DNA from: Deltaproteobacteria bacterium
GTDB lineage: Bacteria > Myxococcota_A > Polyangia > GCA-2747355 > JADLHG01
DNA: 64,000 bases
Assembly: GCA_020848905.1 (NCBI GenBank)
Contig: JADLHG010000069.1
Coordinates: 62,001-126,000, forward strand
Direction of reading: 5' to 3'
Part shown: piece by piece, positions 16,890 to 25,306 of the stretch
Layout: each line of letters begins with the position of its first letter
Numbering within the stretch: the first letter of the stretch is position 1
Made by a program: the position numbers and the translations under genes
Notes under the pieces: model-generated
What the model saw: the letters and a program-made list of their open reading frames with translations, nothing else
The model's database searches: none
What the model was told of the DNA's origin: nothing

Positions 16890-18501
16890 GACTGCGGGGC
16901 GCCTCCTCGAGCTTGCCTGGCCAAGGCGCTCCCTGGGCTCGATGACGCGCGGGACTGCCCCGGAGCCAGGTGCGAAGCACGAGCTCGGGGATCACCACCG
17001 AAGCGAAGAGCGTCAACGGCCAGAGGATCCACCGGTCGAGCACTCCGTCTGGGGCCACGTGGGCCAGCCAGAAGAGGGACATCGCCTGCCCGACGGGAAG
17101 CGTGGTGAAGCGAAAGCGCCCGATGGCCGCCCAGGCGACCCAGACCGAGAAGACGAAGAGGGCCATGCCAAGGATGACCAGCGGCTCACCGCCTACGAGG
17201 TAGAACCAGCCGGGCAGCGAAGCGGCCGAGTTGTGTGGTGCATCGCGAGGGAAGCCGAGGACCTCGACGGTGAGCACGCGCGTGGGTTCGGCGCCGTGGA
17301 GGAAGACGTTGTGCAGTCCGATGGGCTCGGGCTTGACCCAAACGAGGATCATCAGAGAGTAGATGTTTCCGATACGCCGAATCATGTTCTCGAGACCGTT
17401 GAGGAGGGTGTTGCTCATCGTGTCCTCGCGCCCTTCACCGAGCGCGTCAAAGCCGTGGGAAAGCGCGAAGCCGACGCCTTCGCCGGGAAAGTCGGCGCGA
17501 GCGACCCGATAGGCGGTGAAGAACGGCCAAAGGAGGCCGGAGATGAGCACGAAGCCCAGGACGGGCAGCAGCCGACGGGCGTGCAGCCGGCGCGAGGTCA
17601 GATCGAGGATGAAGAGGAGAGTGATGAAGGAGAGCAGGGTGCCGCGGCTGGCGCGGAGGAGCGCCGTCGCCGCGCCGTGGACGATCATCGCGATGCGGCC
17701 GAGCGTGCCGCGCGATTTGGCCCCCGCCTCTTCGCTCAGCCAGATGGCCGTGAGGAGCAGGGCCGGAAGGACGAAGGCGTGCAGGTAGTGCAGGAGCCCC
17801 GAGAGATGGAAGGGCAAATAGACGCTCTCGCGGCCCGCTACGGAGACGCCAAAAACGTGCATGGTGAGCCCCGTGAAAACGGCGCCAGGGGGGACGACGA
17901 AGAGCAACACCCGGGCGAGGCTCGCGCGCTCCCGGTGCGGCGGCGGGGTCTTTGGTAGCGGCGCGTCACCGCAGCGCGGTGGGAAGAGAAAGAGTGCCGC
18001 CGGGACCGCGATCGCGAAGGCCAAGAAGGAAAGGCCGAGCAAGCGGTAGACCTCCAGGAGCACGGCCTGATTTCTCGCTGCTCGCTCCGTGTCCCAATGG
18101 ATCTCGACGCTGATAGTCTCCGGGACGAGGGCGGACCAGTAGAACTGCACGTAGTAGCCGACGACGAAGAGGCCAAGGAGCGCGACCAGTGGCAGGCATT
18201 GCCGTGGCCAGTGGCGCACGTGCAGGACGATGCTCCCGGCGCTCATCGCCGCCAGGAGCATCCAGAAGAGGTAGTCGAAGGCGTGGTCGCGGAAGAGATG
18301 CTCTGTGAGAAGGTAGCCCCCGAACATCGTCGCGGGAGCCAGCCAGAGCCAAGGGCTCGTGGGGCGCGAGGCGATGCCGGTCGAGGCACGGCCACGCGCG
18401 CTGCGCGAGGAGGTGCGGGACGCTGACGCGGACGGGCGGGGTGCCGGGCCGCTGGCCGAGGAGATGTCGGTAGGCACCGGACTTCTCACGAGCACCAGCA
18501 C
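16882..18501 (-). CDS. Wzy-like oligosaccharide repeat-unit polymerase, paralogue 3
   Basis: A membrane protein of up to 539 residues sharing the paralogue signature: 'SVYLPFHLSGLLHYLHAFVL', 'LRASRGTLL', 'LLWPFFTAYRV.R.DFPG', 'NGLENMIRRIGNIYS' and 'GFPRDAPHNSAASL' followed by 'GWFYLVGG'. It is the most diverged of the three. It is the first gene of the 18501->9573 operon and is therefore the best match to the glycosyltransferases of that operon. The GTG start at 18501 is uncertain: the first 50 residues are Ser/Arg/Pro-rich and the first membrane segment begins near residue 50, so a later GTG is possible. Predicted to polymerise lipid-linked repeat units in the periplasm. Confidence 0.72.
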   Translation of the reverse strand: MLVLVRSPVPTDISSASGPAPRPSASASRTSSRSARGRASTGIASRPTSPWLWLAPATMFGGYLLTEHLFRDHAFDYLFWMLLAAMSAGSIVLHVRHWPRQCLPLVALLGLFVVGYYVQFYWSALVPETISVEIHWDTERAARNQAVLLEVYRLLGLSFLAFAIAVPAALFLFPPRCGDAPLPKTPPPHRERASLARVLLFVVPPGAVFTGLTMHVFGVSVAGRESVYLPFHLSGLLHYLHAFVLPALLLTAIWLSEEAGAKSRGTLGRIAMIVHGAATALLRASRGTLLSFITLLFILDLTSRRLHARRLLPVLGFVLISGLLWPFFTAYRVARADFPGEGVGFALSHGFDALGEGREDTMSNTLLNGLENMIRRIGNIYSLMILVWVKPEPIGLHNVFLHGAEPTRVLTVEVLGFPRDAPHNSAASLPGWFYLVGGEPLVILGMALFVFSVWVAWAAIGRFRFTTLPVGQAMSLFWLAHVAPDGVLDRWILWPLTLFASVVIPELVLRTWLRGSPARHRAQGAPWPGKLEEAPRSHG

Positions 18502-18616
18502 CGTGGCGGCGCCGAGGCTCCGGCGCCAGTTCCGTCGACTCGTACTACGAGGTTGCCAGGGGCCACCGCCGGCGAGGACCCCGTGGAGGAGCCTGCGCCC
18601 GGCGGACGACCCCCGG

Positions 18617-18646
18617 AAGCTAGACGATAGGTGTCCGCGCTGTCAA
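18617..18646 (-). promoter_or_regulatory. Candidate sigma-70 promoter of the 18501->9573 operon
   Basis: On the minus strand a perfect TTGACA (18646-18641) is followed, after 18 bases, by TAGCTT (18622-18617). The -35 box is ideal but the -10 box is only 3/6. The patch just upstream (18640-18680) is unusually AT-rich for this DNA, which fits a promoter. It lies about 110 bases before the polymerase start. Confidence 0.4.
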
Positions 18647-18694
18647 CAGCCGTTCAAAGAAAATACGAAGGGGGAAGGGGCAATTCCTCCGGTC

Positions 18695-19456
18695 TCAGAA
18701 CGAGAGATAGCCAGCCAGCCAGTAGGTCACGAGGCCCACGTACTCGCGCAGCGCAGCCTCGCTGTTCCCGAGGTCGTGCTCGTTCGGCAGGAGGCTCTTG
18801 ACGCGGAGCGAGCTGTGGCGCACGTCGACGGGCCACGCGATGGGCTCGACGCCAGCGCGGCGGAAGCAGCCCATGGCGCGGGGCATGTGCGAGGCGGAGG
18901 TGACGAGCAGGAAGGGGCGGTCGCTCGGGAGGAGGAGCCGCACGGCGTTTTCGGCGTTCTCGTGGGTATTTCTCGAGCGTCGCTCGAGGACAAGGCGCTC
19001 CTTCTCGAGGCCGAGATCGAGGGCCAGCCGGCCGAGGAGCTCGGACTCGCGGTAGCTGTCTCCGATGATCTGGCTCGAGCCGCCGACGAGAAGGATCCGT
19101 GCCCGGGGGTACCGCCGGGCTAGGCGGAGTGTCTCGACGAAGCGATCGGCGGGGTCGCTGAGGTCGTACGACCCCGCGCGGGGCTCGGCCATCCCTGTGA
19201 GCATGACGATCGCGCCTGGAGGCGTCGGCAGGGTCGCGGGAGGGGCGTAGCGGTTCTCTAGGGGGATGAGCAGCAGGTGGCTAGCCAGGCCGGTGGAAAA
19301 GAAGAGCAGCTGGGCAATGGCGCCGATGGCCAGCCACCGCTGCAGGCGCGGCCGACGCCGGAGGAGGCGGAGCACGCCGGAAATGGCGAGGAGCACCGAG
19401 CACAGGCTCATCGGCGAGACGAGCAGCCCGGCGGTCTTGGAGAGGACGAAGAACAC
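18695..19456 (-). CDS. YdcF/ElyC/SanA-family (DUF218) membrane-anchored protein
   Basis: A 253-residue protein with two N-terminal membrane segments beginning at 'FFVLSKTAGLLVSP', which is how long YdcF/ElyC-type proteins usually start and supports the GTG start at 19456. The soluble domain carries DUF218 features: 'GAIVMLTGMAE', 'ARILLVGGSSQIIGDSYRES', 'LERRSRNTHENAENAV' and 'FLLVTSASHMPRAMGCFRRA'. The family acts in envelope and undecaprenyl-carrier homeostasis in other bacteria, with an unknown reaction. It is the last gene of the three-gene operon that starts with the initiating sugar transferase, so a role in recycling or handling lipid-linked glycan is plausible. Confidence 0.85.
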   Translation of the reverse strand: MFFVLSKTAGLLVSPMSLCSVLLAISGVLRLLRRRPRLQRWLAIGAIAQLLFFSTGLASHLLLIPLENRYAPPATLPTPPGAIVMLTGMAEPRAGSYDLSDPADRFVETLRLARRYPRARILLVGGSSQIIGDSYRESELLGRLALDLGLEKERLVLERRSRNTHENAENAVRLLLPSDRPFLLVTSASHMPRAMGCFRRAGVEPIAWPVDVRHSSLRVKSLLPNEHDLGNSEAALREYVGLVTYWLAGYLSF

Positions 19457-19474
19457 GGGGAGGCCGGGCGGCGC

Positions 19475-20716
19475 CTAGGAGGGCACGGTCAGACGCGCGA
19501 GCACGTCGAGGTAACGGCGGGCGAGCGAGTCGCGCGTGGCGTTGGCCAGCACCCAGCGGCGGCCGTTCTCACCGAGGCGCGCGCGCTCCTCGGGATGGTC
19601 GGCGAGCTGCCGGATGGCCTCGGCGATGGCGTCGGGGTTTTCGGGCTCGGCGAAGAGACCGGCCTGCGCCTCGTCGCAGACCAGCCGGCGGGCGATTCCG
19701 TCGATGGCGAGCAGGCTCGGTCGCTCGCAGGCCATGTAGTCGAAGACCTTGTTCGGATAGACGGTGCGGAAGGTCGGGTTGTTCTGCAGCACGGCGGCGC
19801 CGATGTCGCAGGCGTTGACGAAGTCGGCCATGCGCTGCTTGGGCTGCGGCCCGTAGAAGACGAGGTTCGTCACGCCGCGACGCCGCGTCTCGGCCTCGAG
19901 CTCCTTGCGCTCGGGACCGTCGCCCACGCAGGCGAGGAGGATGTCGGGCCGGTTCGCGAGGCGCTCGGCGGTGTCGATGAGCTGGCCGAGGGCGTTCGCC
20001 CGCCCGTGGGCCCCGGCGTACATCACGACGGTGCGGTCCCCCCAGCCGAGGGAGCGGCGCACCTCGTTGTCGCGCGGCCGCGGCTGGAACAGCTCGATGT
20101 CCGCGCCGTTCGTGACCTGGCAGAGCTTGTCGCGCGGGGCGAGCCCGCGCTCGACGATATTGTCCGCGAAGGCCGGCGTGAGCACGTTCACCGCGTCGGC
20201 GCTCGCGCAGGCGAAGCGTTCGAGCAGCGAGAGGATCTTGGTGATCGGGGAGCTCGCGCTGAGCACGCCCGTGGTCACGGCGCTCTCGGGCCAGAGGTCG
20301 CGCACCTCGAAGACCCAGGGGACGGGGCGGAGGTGCAGGTGTGCGGCCATCCAGCCCGGGATCACGGTGATCAGCGGAGGCGAGGTGGCAATGACCACGT
20401 CGTGCTTGCCGGCCAGCAGCGCGGCGGTGGAGGCCGAGAGGGTGAAGCCGAAGAAGGCCCACATGCGCCCGAGGGTGCCCTTCGAGTAGCTGCCGGGCAC
20501 GTGCGCGCGCAGGACGGTGGTCGCGCCGTCCTGCTCCTTGGTGACCCAGCGTCCGCGGTAGGCCTCGGGGGTCTCGCCCGTGGCGTAGTTCAGCGTCCCG
20601 GCGACGACGGTGACCTCGTGGCCGGCCTCCTGCCAGAGGCGTGCGAACTCGTTGAAGCGCGAGCCGCCGGGGGCGCCGGGAGAAAGGTAGTGCTGGTGGA
20701 CGACGAGGATCTTCAT
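19475..20716 (-). CDS. WbuB-like GT4 glycosyltransferase
   Basis: A 413-residue glycosyltransferase starting 'MKILVVHQHYLSPGAPGGSR', the pattern of WbuB-type GT4 enzymes (often N-acetylfucosamine or related sugar transferases). Supporting stretches are 'DVVIATSPPLITVIPGWMAA', 'VPWVFEVRDLWPESAVTTGV', 'VVMYAGAHGRANALGQLI' and 'FPTNV'-equivalent 'PNKVFDYMACERPSLLAIDG'. The DLWPES motif is characteristic of this group. It lies 22 bases behind the initiating transferase, so it probably adds the second sugar of the repeat unit. Donor specificity is not determinable here. Confidence 0.9.
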   Translation of the reverse strand: MKILVVHQHYLSPGAPGGSRFNEFARLWQEAGHEVTVVAGTLNYATGETPEAYRGRWVTKEQDGATTVLRAHVPGSYSKGTLGRMWAFFGFTLSASTAALLAGKHDVVIATSPPLITVIPGWMAAHLHLRPVPWVFEVRDLWPESAVTTGVLSASSPITKILSLLERFACASADAVNVLTPAFADNIVERGLAPRDKLCQVTNGADIELFQPRPRDNEVRRSLGWGDRTVVMYAGAHGRANALGQLIDTAERLANRPDILLACVGDGPERKELEAETRRRGVTNLVFYGPQPKQRMADFVNACDIGAAVLQNNPTFRTVYPNKVFDYMACERPSLLAIDGIARRLVCDEAQAGLFAEPENPDAIAEAIRQLADHPEERARLGENGRRWVLANATRDSLARRYLDVLARLTVPS

Positions 20717-20738
20717 GAGGGGTGGGTTCGCACGCCGA

Positions 20739-21440
20739 TCAGTTGGGGAGCGGCCGCAGCTGGGGGCGCGGGTTCGCGGGGCGCACCGGGTCGGCCGGCG
20801 GAGGGCTCGGCTGCCCCTGGAACTCGGGCATGGTCGCGTGGCCCTCCTGGCTCACCCCGTCGCCGCGCAGCACCTTCCAGACCGTGAGGGCCAGGATCTT
20901 CAGGTCGAGGCCGAGGGACCAGTGGTCCACGTACCAGAGGTCGTGGGCGAAGCGCTCGTCCCAGGTGGTCGCGTTCCGGCCGTTCACCTGCGCCCAGCCG
21001 GTGATCCCGGGGAGCACGTCGTGGCGGCGGGCCTGCTCGGCGCTGTAGCGGTCGAGGTAGCTCACGAGCAGCGGGCGCGGGCCGACGAGGCTCATCTCCC
21101 CCTTGAGCACGTTCAGGAGCTGGGGGAGCTCGTCGAGACTCGTGCGGCGCACGAAGCGGCCGACGCTCGTGAGACGCTCGGCATCGGGCAGCGCCCGTCC
21201 GTCGGGGCCCATGGCCTCGCGCATCGTGCGGAACTTGTACGCGAGGAAGATCTCGCCGGCCCGGCCCGGCCGGCGCTGGCGGAAGAGCACGGGGCTCCCC
21301 ATGCTCAGGCGGATCGCGGCGGCCACGCCGAGCATCACCGGGGCGGTGACGCCGAGCGCGGTGCCGGCGAGCGCCACGTCCACCGCGCGCTTGGCGGCGA
21401 GGGCCCATCCCTGCTGAGCAGTCTTCATGCGTCGATCCAT
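20739..21440 (-). CDS. Initiating phosphoglycosyl transferase (small, PglC-like)
   Basis: A 233-residue monotopic phosphoglycosyl transferase that loads the first sugar phosphate onto undecaprenyl phosphate. It has one N-terminal membrane helix ('AKRAVDVALAGTALGVTAPV'), then the family hallmarks 'LFRQRRPGR', 'AYKFRTM', 'TSLDELPQLLNVLKGEMSLV' with 'GPRPLL', and 'LPGITGWAQVNGRN'. It lacks the long N-terminal multi-pass domain of WcaJ/WbaP, so it is of the minimal type. It heads a three-gene operon behind a good promoter. The C-terminal 30 residues are Pro-rich and probably disordered. The sugar (galactose, glucose, bacillosamine-type) cannot be called. Confidence 0.92.
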   Translation of the reverse strand: MDRRMKTAQQGWALAAKRAVDVALAGTALGVTAPVMLGVAAAIRLSMGSPVLFRQRRPGRAGEIFLAYKFRTMREAMGPDGRALPDAERLTSVGRFVRRTSLDELPQLLNVLKGEMSLVGPRPLLVSYLDRYSAEQARRHDVLPGITGWAQVNGRNATTWDERFAHDLWYVDHWSLGLDLKILALTVWKVLRGDGVSQEGHATMPEFQGQPSPPPADPVRPANPRPQLRPLPN

Positions 21441-21508
21441 TAATAGGGTGCGCGAGGCGCTTCAAACGTTCGCGGCGTCTAGGTCAGGGCCCGGCTCAGG
21501 TCCCGGCG

Positions 21509-21537
21509 AAAATAGCGGCCGCGCCCTCGCCCGTCAA
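21509..21537 (-). promoter_or_regulatory. Sigma-70-like promoter for the initiating transferase operon
   Basis: On the minus strand TTGACG (21537-21532), exactly 17 bases, then TATTTT (21514-21509). Both boxes are close to consensus and stand out in GC-rich surroundings. The predicted transcription start is near 21502, about 60 bases before the ATG at 21440. Confidence 0.6.
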
Positions 21538-21564
21538 TTCGTGGTGGCTTGAGGCGGCGTGCCT

Positions 21565-22863
21565 TCAGCGGAGCGCCGCTCGCACGGCCTCGAGGGTGGC
21601 GGGTAGACGGTGGGGAGCGTTTCGAGGCGCTGCGCCCAGGGCCCCGGTGAAGTAGGGGAGGGTGGTGCTGGAGAACTTGCTGCCGTGGGCGGTGGCGATC
21701 ACCACCACCGAGGCGCTCGCGGGGATGACCCCCTCCCGGCGGAGCCGGCGCGCGCCAGCCAGCGCCACGCCCGAGTTGGGGCAGACGTGCACTCCCGCGG
21801 CTCCCGCGGCGACCACGGCCTCGAGCGCCTCGTCGTCGGTGACCTCGGTGACGACTCCGTCGAGGCGCTGCACGACGTCGCGCGCCTTGTCGTAGGAGAC
21901 GGGATCTCCGATGCGGATCGCGGAGGCGATGGTGGGCGCGGCCGTCAGGCGCACGCGGTCGCGGAAGCCCTGGGCGTAGGCGCGGAAGAAGGGGTCGGCG
22001 GCCTGCGCCTGGGCGCCGGCGAGGCGAGGGAGCCGGTCGATGAGGCCGAGGGCGTGAAGCTCGAGCAGGCCCTTGCCGAGGGCGCTGAGGTTCCCCGCGT
22101 TGCCCACGGGGATGACGAACCAGTCGGGCACCTGCCAGTCGAGCTGGTGCAGGGTCTCGAAGCCGATCGTTTTCTGCCCCTCGATGCGGAAGGGGTTCAT
22201 CGAGTTCAGCAGGTAGATCGACCCGTCGGCGGTGAGCTGCTTCACGAGGGCCATGCAGCCGTCGAAATCCGTGTCGAGCGCCAGCACGCGGGCGCCGTAG
22301 GCGATGGGTTGCGCGAGCTGCTCGACGCTGACCTTCTCGTGCGGCAGGAGCACGATTCCGGGGAGCTCGGCGGCCGCCGCGTAGGCCGCGAGCGCGGCGG
22401 AGGTATCTCCCGTGGATGCGCAGGCCAGGCGCCGGGCGCCGACGTGCCGCGCCCACGACACGCCGGAGGTCATGCCCCGGTCCTTGAAGGAGAGGGTCGG
22501 GTTCTCGCCCTCGTGCTTCAGGTAGACGGTGCTCGCGCCGACGAAGCGCTCGAGGGCCGCGCGCCGGTAGAGCGGCGTGTGGCCTTCGGGGAGCGTGACG
22601 ATGGCCTCCCGTGGCAAGTCGGGGAGCACGAGCTCGTGGTAGCGCCACACCCCCGACGCGTAGGGGGGCCGGAGCTCGCCGAGCCGCGCGGCGAAGCGGG
22701 CCTTCAGGTCCGGGTGCCGCCGCTTCAGCGCGGCCAGATCGTGCTCTACGACCAGCAGGTCGCCGCAGCCGGGGCAGGCGAACTGGGCCGTGTCGACGGG
22801 GGCCTCGCGGTGACAGGCGATGCAGGCCAGGCGCGAGAGGCGGGGGGGCTCGGGGATCGACAT
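21565..22863 (-). CDS. thrC: Threonine synthase
   Basis: A 432-residue PLP enzyme that converts O-phosphohomoserine to threonine. A zinc-ribbon-like N-terminus ('CIACHRE' ... 'CPGCGDLL') is followed by 'LPEGHTPLYR' and the PLP-lysine motif 'ENPTLSFKDRGMTSG', then 'ASTGDTSAALAAYAA' and a glycine-rich phosphate loop 'VPVGNAGNLSALG'-type ('IPVGNAGNLSALGKG'). 'ATAHGSKFSSTTLPY' near the C-terminus is also typical of ThrC. It is a single gene on the minus strand, 124 bases from the polysaccharide operon promoter, and seems to be an ordinary housekeeping gene beside the locus. The ATG at 22863 begins just before the zinc-ribbon. Confidence 0.95.
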   Translation of the reverse strand: MSIPEPPRLSRLACIACHREAPVDTAQFACPGCGDLLVVEHDLAALKRRHPDLKARFAARLGELRPPYASGVWRYHELVLPDLPREAIVTLPEGHTPLYRRAALERFVGASTVYLKHEGENPTLSFKDRGMTSGVSWARHVGARRLACASTGDTSAALAAYAAAAELPGIVLLPHEKVSVEQLAQPIAYGARVLALDTDFDGCMALVKQLTADGSIYLLNSMNPFRIEGQKTIGFETLHQLDWQVPDWFVIPVGNAGNLSALGKGLLELHALGLIDRLPRLAGAQAQAADPFFRAYAQGFRDRVRLTAAPTIASAIRIGDPVSYDKARDVVQRLDGVVTEVTDDEALEAVVAAGAAGVHVCPNSGVALAGARRLRREGVIPASASVVVIATAHGSKFSSTTLPYFTGALGAAPRNAPHRLPATLEAVRAALR

Positions 22864-23074
22864 GGACGCAGCCTACCCGCAGGGACTGTCGGAGTCGACC
22901 GCGTGACGCAAGGCGTCGAGCTGTTGCGTCGGGCGAGACGACCGCCGGGGGACCTCTCTCCAGGGACACGAAACGGGGGCGTGTGGGAGGGCGGGCTCGG
23001 GGGCCGAAACGGGGGATTCTGCGCACATGCGGACCCGGTGTCGGGCCGCGTCAGCCGACGCGTCCGCGGCATGG

Positions 23075-23099
23075 CGGTTGCTCTATCCCTTCGCAACCG
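23075..23099. promoter_or_regulatory. Perfect 7-base inverted repeat before the 131-residue gene
   Basis: CGGTTGC (23075-23081) and GCAACCG (23093-23099) flank an 11-base centre. The right arm ends 8 bases before the GGAGG ribosome site of the next gene. It could be an operator or a leader hairpin that controls translation. The other end of the gap is the start of threonine synthase at 22863, so the site lies between divergent genes. Confidence 0.35.
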
Positions 23100-23117
23100 A
23101 GGCGAGGGAGGATGCAC

Positions 23118-23513
23118 ATGACGCCCACGACGCTGACGCAGCCCCGAGACGTGACGGTTTGCGCGAGGCTCCGCTCCGGAGAGCGTCGGGCTCAAGCGGC
23201 GCGTGACCTGGGCGCGGAGGTGCGCTGGACGCTCGAGTGCGTGCGCCGGCACCGGCAGCGCGGCGGCTTGCCGGCCGTCGGACTGGCGATGATCGAGAAG
23301 CTGCTCGCGGAGCGCGGAGCGCTACTGGCCGCCGAGGAGCTCGAGGCGCTCGAGGCGGAGTTGACGAGCTATCGGTCGGGGACGAAGGGCGCCGAGCCCG
23401 CGGCGCGCGTGCGCGGCGGCGACGAGACCGTCATCGACTTCGACCCGCCGGCCCGGATCGCCGGACCGCTGCGGCCGGTGCGTGCGATGGAGCTTCCGCT
23501 CCGAGCGTTCTAG
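23118..23513 (+). CDS. Unknown charged 131-residue protein
   Basis: The ATG at 23118 has GGAGG six bases upstream; an ATG two codons earlier sits too close to it. The predicted protein has no signal peptide or membrane segment. Its first 90 residues look helical and rich in Arg, Glu, Ala and Leu ('WTLECVRRHRQRGG', 'IEKLLAERGALLAAEELEAL'). The tail contains 'GDETVIDFDPPARIAGPLRP'. I recognise no family. It lies 55 bases before the Ser/Thr kinase gene on the same strand, so it may be co-transcribed with it and act in the same regulatory module. Confidence 0.6.
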   Translation: MTPTTLTQPRDVTVCARLRSGERRAQAARDLGAEVRWTLECVRRHRQRGGLPAVGLAMIEKLLAERGALLAAEELEALEAELTSYRSGTKGAEPAARVRGGDETVIDFDPPARIAGPLRPVRAMELPLRAF

Positions 23514-23568
23514 CGCCAGTTCAAGCTCGCGCGCGACGGGGAGCGCGAGGACCTGTAAACTACGGGCA

Positions 23569-25272
23569 ATGGACCCTGCCTCTCGGCTCCCACCGCCGGA
23601 CGTGCCGGAGTGGCTCGGACGCTATGAGGTGCTCAAGTACCTCGCGTCCGGGGGCATGGCCGACCTCTTCCTCGGTCGCGTGAGCGGACTCGAGGGCTTC
23701 GAGAAGATCGTCGTCCTCAAGCGCATCCGCTCCGAGCTGGCCGCCGACCTCCGGGTAGTGCGCCTCTTCCTCAACGAGGCGCGGCTCGCGGCCAAGCTCG
23801 ACCATTCGAACATCGTCCAGGTCTACGACGTCGGGGAGGAGCAGGGGCAGTACTACTACGCGATGGAGTTCGTGCCGGGCCTGGACCTGCGCGCGATCGT
23901 CAAGCGCCACGCGCGCCCGTTTCCTCTCGATGTCACGCTGGCCATCGGCGTCGGGCTCTGCGCGGGCCTGCACTACGCGCACGAGCGGGTGGACCGGGAC
24001 GGGACGCCGCTGCGCCTGGTGCACTGCGACGTCTCGCCGTCCAACGTGCTCGTCAGCTACGACGGCGCGGTGAAGATCACCGACTTCGGCATCGCCCGCG
24101 CGCTGCGGGATTCGCCGGAGACGCGCCAGAGCGCGCTCTGCGGCAAGTTCGGCTACATGTCGCCGGAGCAGTGCCTCGGGCGCCCCCTCGACCAGCGCAG
24201 CGACGTCTTCGCCCTCGGGATCCTGCTCGCCGAGCTATCCACCGGGCGGCGGCTCTTCGAGGGACCGAGCGACTACGAATCGATGAAGCTGGTGGTCGAG
24301 GACCCGCTGCCGTATCCACCGCTGCACCCCACCGAGGAGCAACAGGCCCTCGTGCCGATCGTCCGGCGCGCCCTCGAGCGGAACCGTGACCGGCGCTACG
24401 CCTCGGCGCAGGAGCTGGAGCGCGACCTCGAGGCGCTCGCGCAGGCGAGGCGCCTCTCTCCGACCTCGCTCACGCTGCGGAGCTTCGTCGAGGCCGAATT
24501 TCCCGAGGAGGTCGAGAGCTATAGGTCCGCCAGCCCCGACGGGGACGACCTGGATCGGCACTGGGCGCAGACGAGCACGCTCGATCTGCCGCTCCAGGAG
24601 GTGCTCTCGCTGGGGCAATCGAAGGCCGTCTCGCCGCAGAGCGCGGCGTCGTCTCCCCGGCGGCCGTCGGGCCCCCTGACTCCCGTCGCGCGCGTGCCGC
24701 TTCCGGTCTCGCCCGCGGACTCGTCGCCGGCAGGCTCGTCGCCCGGAGACGCGTCGCTCGAGGACCCGGACTTCTCCACGGCGAGCGAGAACTCGGAGGA
24801 GCTGAGCTGGTCGCCGTGGCCTCCTCGGCGGAAACCGCTGGCGCTGCTCGTGGCGCTCGGGGTAGGGGCTGCGGGCCTGATCGGGCTCGGGACCTTCGGC
24901 CTCTTGCGGCTACGGGCGAACGCGCCGGTCGCGAGCGGGACGTGGCGAGGAGAGGCGGTCGCCGACCTGCGAAGCGTGGGCGCTTCGCACGATGCGGCCG
25001 GGGTGACGCCGGACGCGGGCGGGGTGACGCCGGACGCGCGCGCGGCGATGCCGGACGCCGGCCAGGTGGCTCCGGACGCCGGTGTTGCGGACGCGCGGGG
25101 GGCCGCGTCTCCTGCGGCGGCGGAGGCCGGGGTCGCACCGGAGGCGCACGTGAAGCGCCGTCCTCCGCGGGGACGGCCGAACCGGGGCCTACCGCGGGGC
25201 GCCGCGCGCAAGCGTGGGCCCTCGCCCGCCAAGAAGCCCTCCTGGGATTTGGAGTCGGTGGCGCCACCGTAG
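23569..25272 (+). CDS. Pkn-type Ser/Thr protein kinase with a single membrane segment
   Basis: A 567-residue kinase. Residues 17-290 are the catalytic domain: glycine loop 'LASGGMADLFLG', Lys51 in 'IVVLKRI', catalytic 'HCDVSPSNVL' (His152, Cys153, Asp154, Asn159) and 'DFGIARA' (Asp172). The usual Arg of HRD is Cys, so this is a non-RD kinase. After a Ser/Pro-rich linker, a membrane segment near residues 424-446 ('LALLVALGVGAAGLIGLGTF') leads to an external Ala/Pro/Asp-rich tail with repeated 'PDAG' units, and a basic end. No ribosome site precedes the ATG, but TAAACT at 23556-23561 could be a -10 box for a near-leaderless transcript. The next genes encode a TPR protein and an FHA-type activator, likely partners. 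Confidence 0.9.
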   Translation: MDPASRLPPPDVPEWLGRYEVLKYLASGGMADLFLGRVSGLEGFEKIVVLKRIRSELAADLRVVRLFLNEARLAAKLDHSNIVQVYDVGEEQGQYYYAMEFVPGLDLRAIVKRHARPFPLDVTLAIGVGLCAGLHYAHERVDRDGTPLRLVHCDVSPSNVLVSYDGAVKITDFGIARALRDSPETRQSALCGKFGYMSPEQCLGRPLDQRSDVFALGILLAELSTGRRLFEGPSDYESMKLVVEDPLPYPPLHPTEEQQALVPIVRRALERNRDRRYASAQELERDLEALAQARRLSPTSLTLRSFVEAEFPEEVESYRSASPDGDDLDRHWAQTSTLDLPLQEVLSLGQSKAVSPQSAASSPRRPSGPLTPVARVPLPVSPADSSPAGSSPGDASLEDPDFSTASENSEELSWSPWPPRRKPLALLVALGVGAAGLIGLGTFGLLRLRANAPVASGTWRGEAVADLRSVGASHDAAGVTPDAGGVTPDARAAMPDAGQVAPDAGVADARGAASPAAAEAGVAPEAHVKRRPPRGRPNRGLPRGAARKRGPSPAKKPSWDLESVAPP

Positions 25273-25306
25273 TACCCTCGACACTCGATCATCTCGTGAG
25301 CTGTCG

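Noticed and set aside
20713-21465. Minus-strand frame overlapping the initiating sugar transferase
   Set aside because: Its sequence is Arg/Pro/Ala-only chance coding; the frame at 20739-21440 has all phosphoglycosyl transferase motifs.
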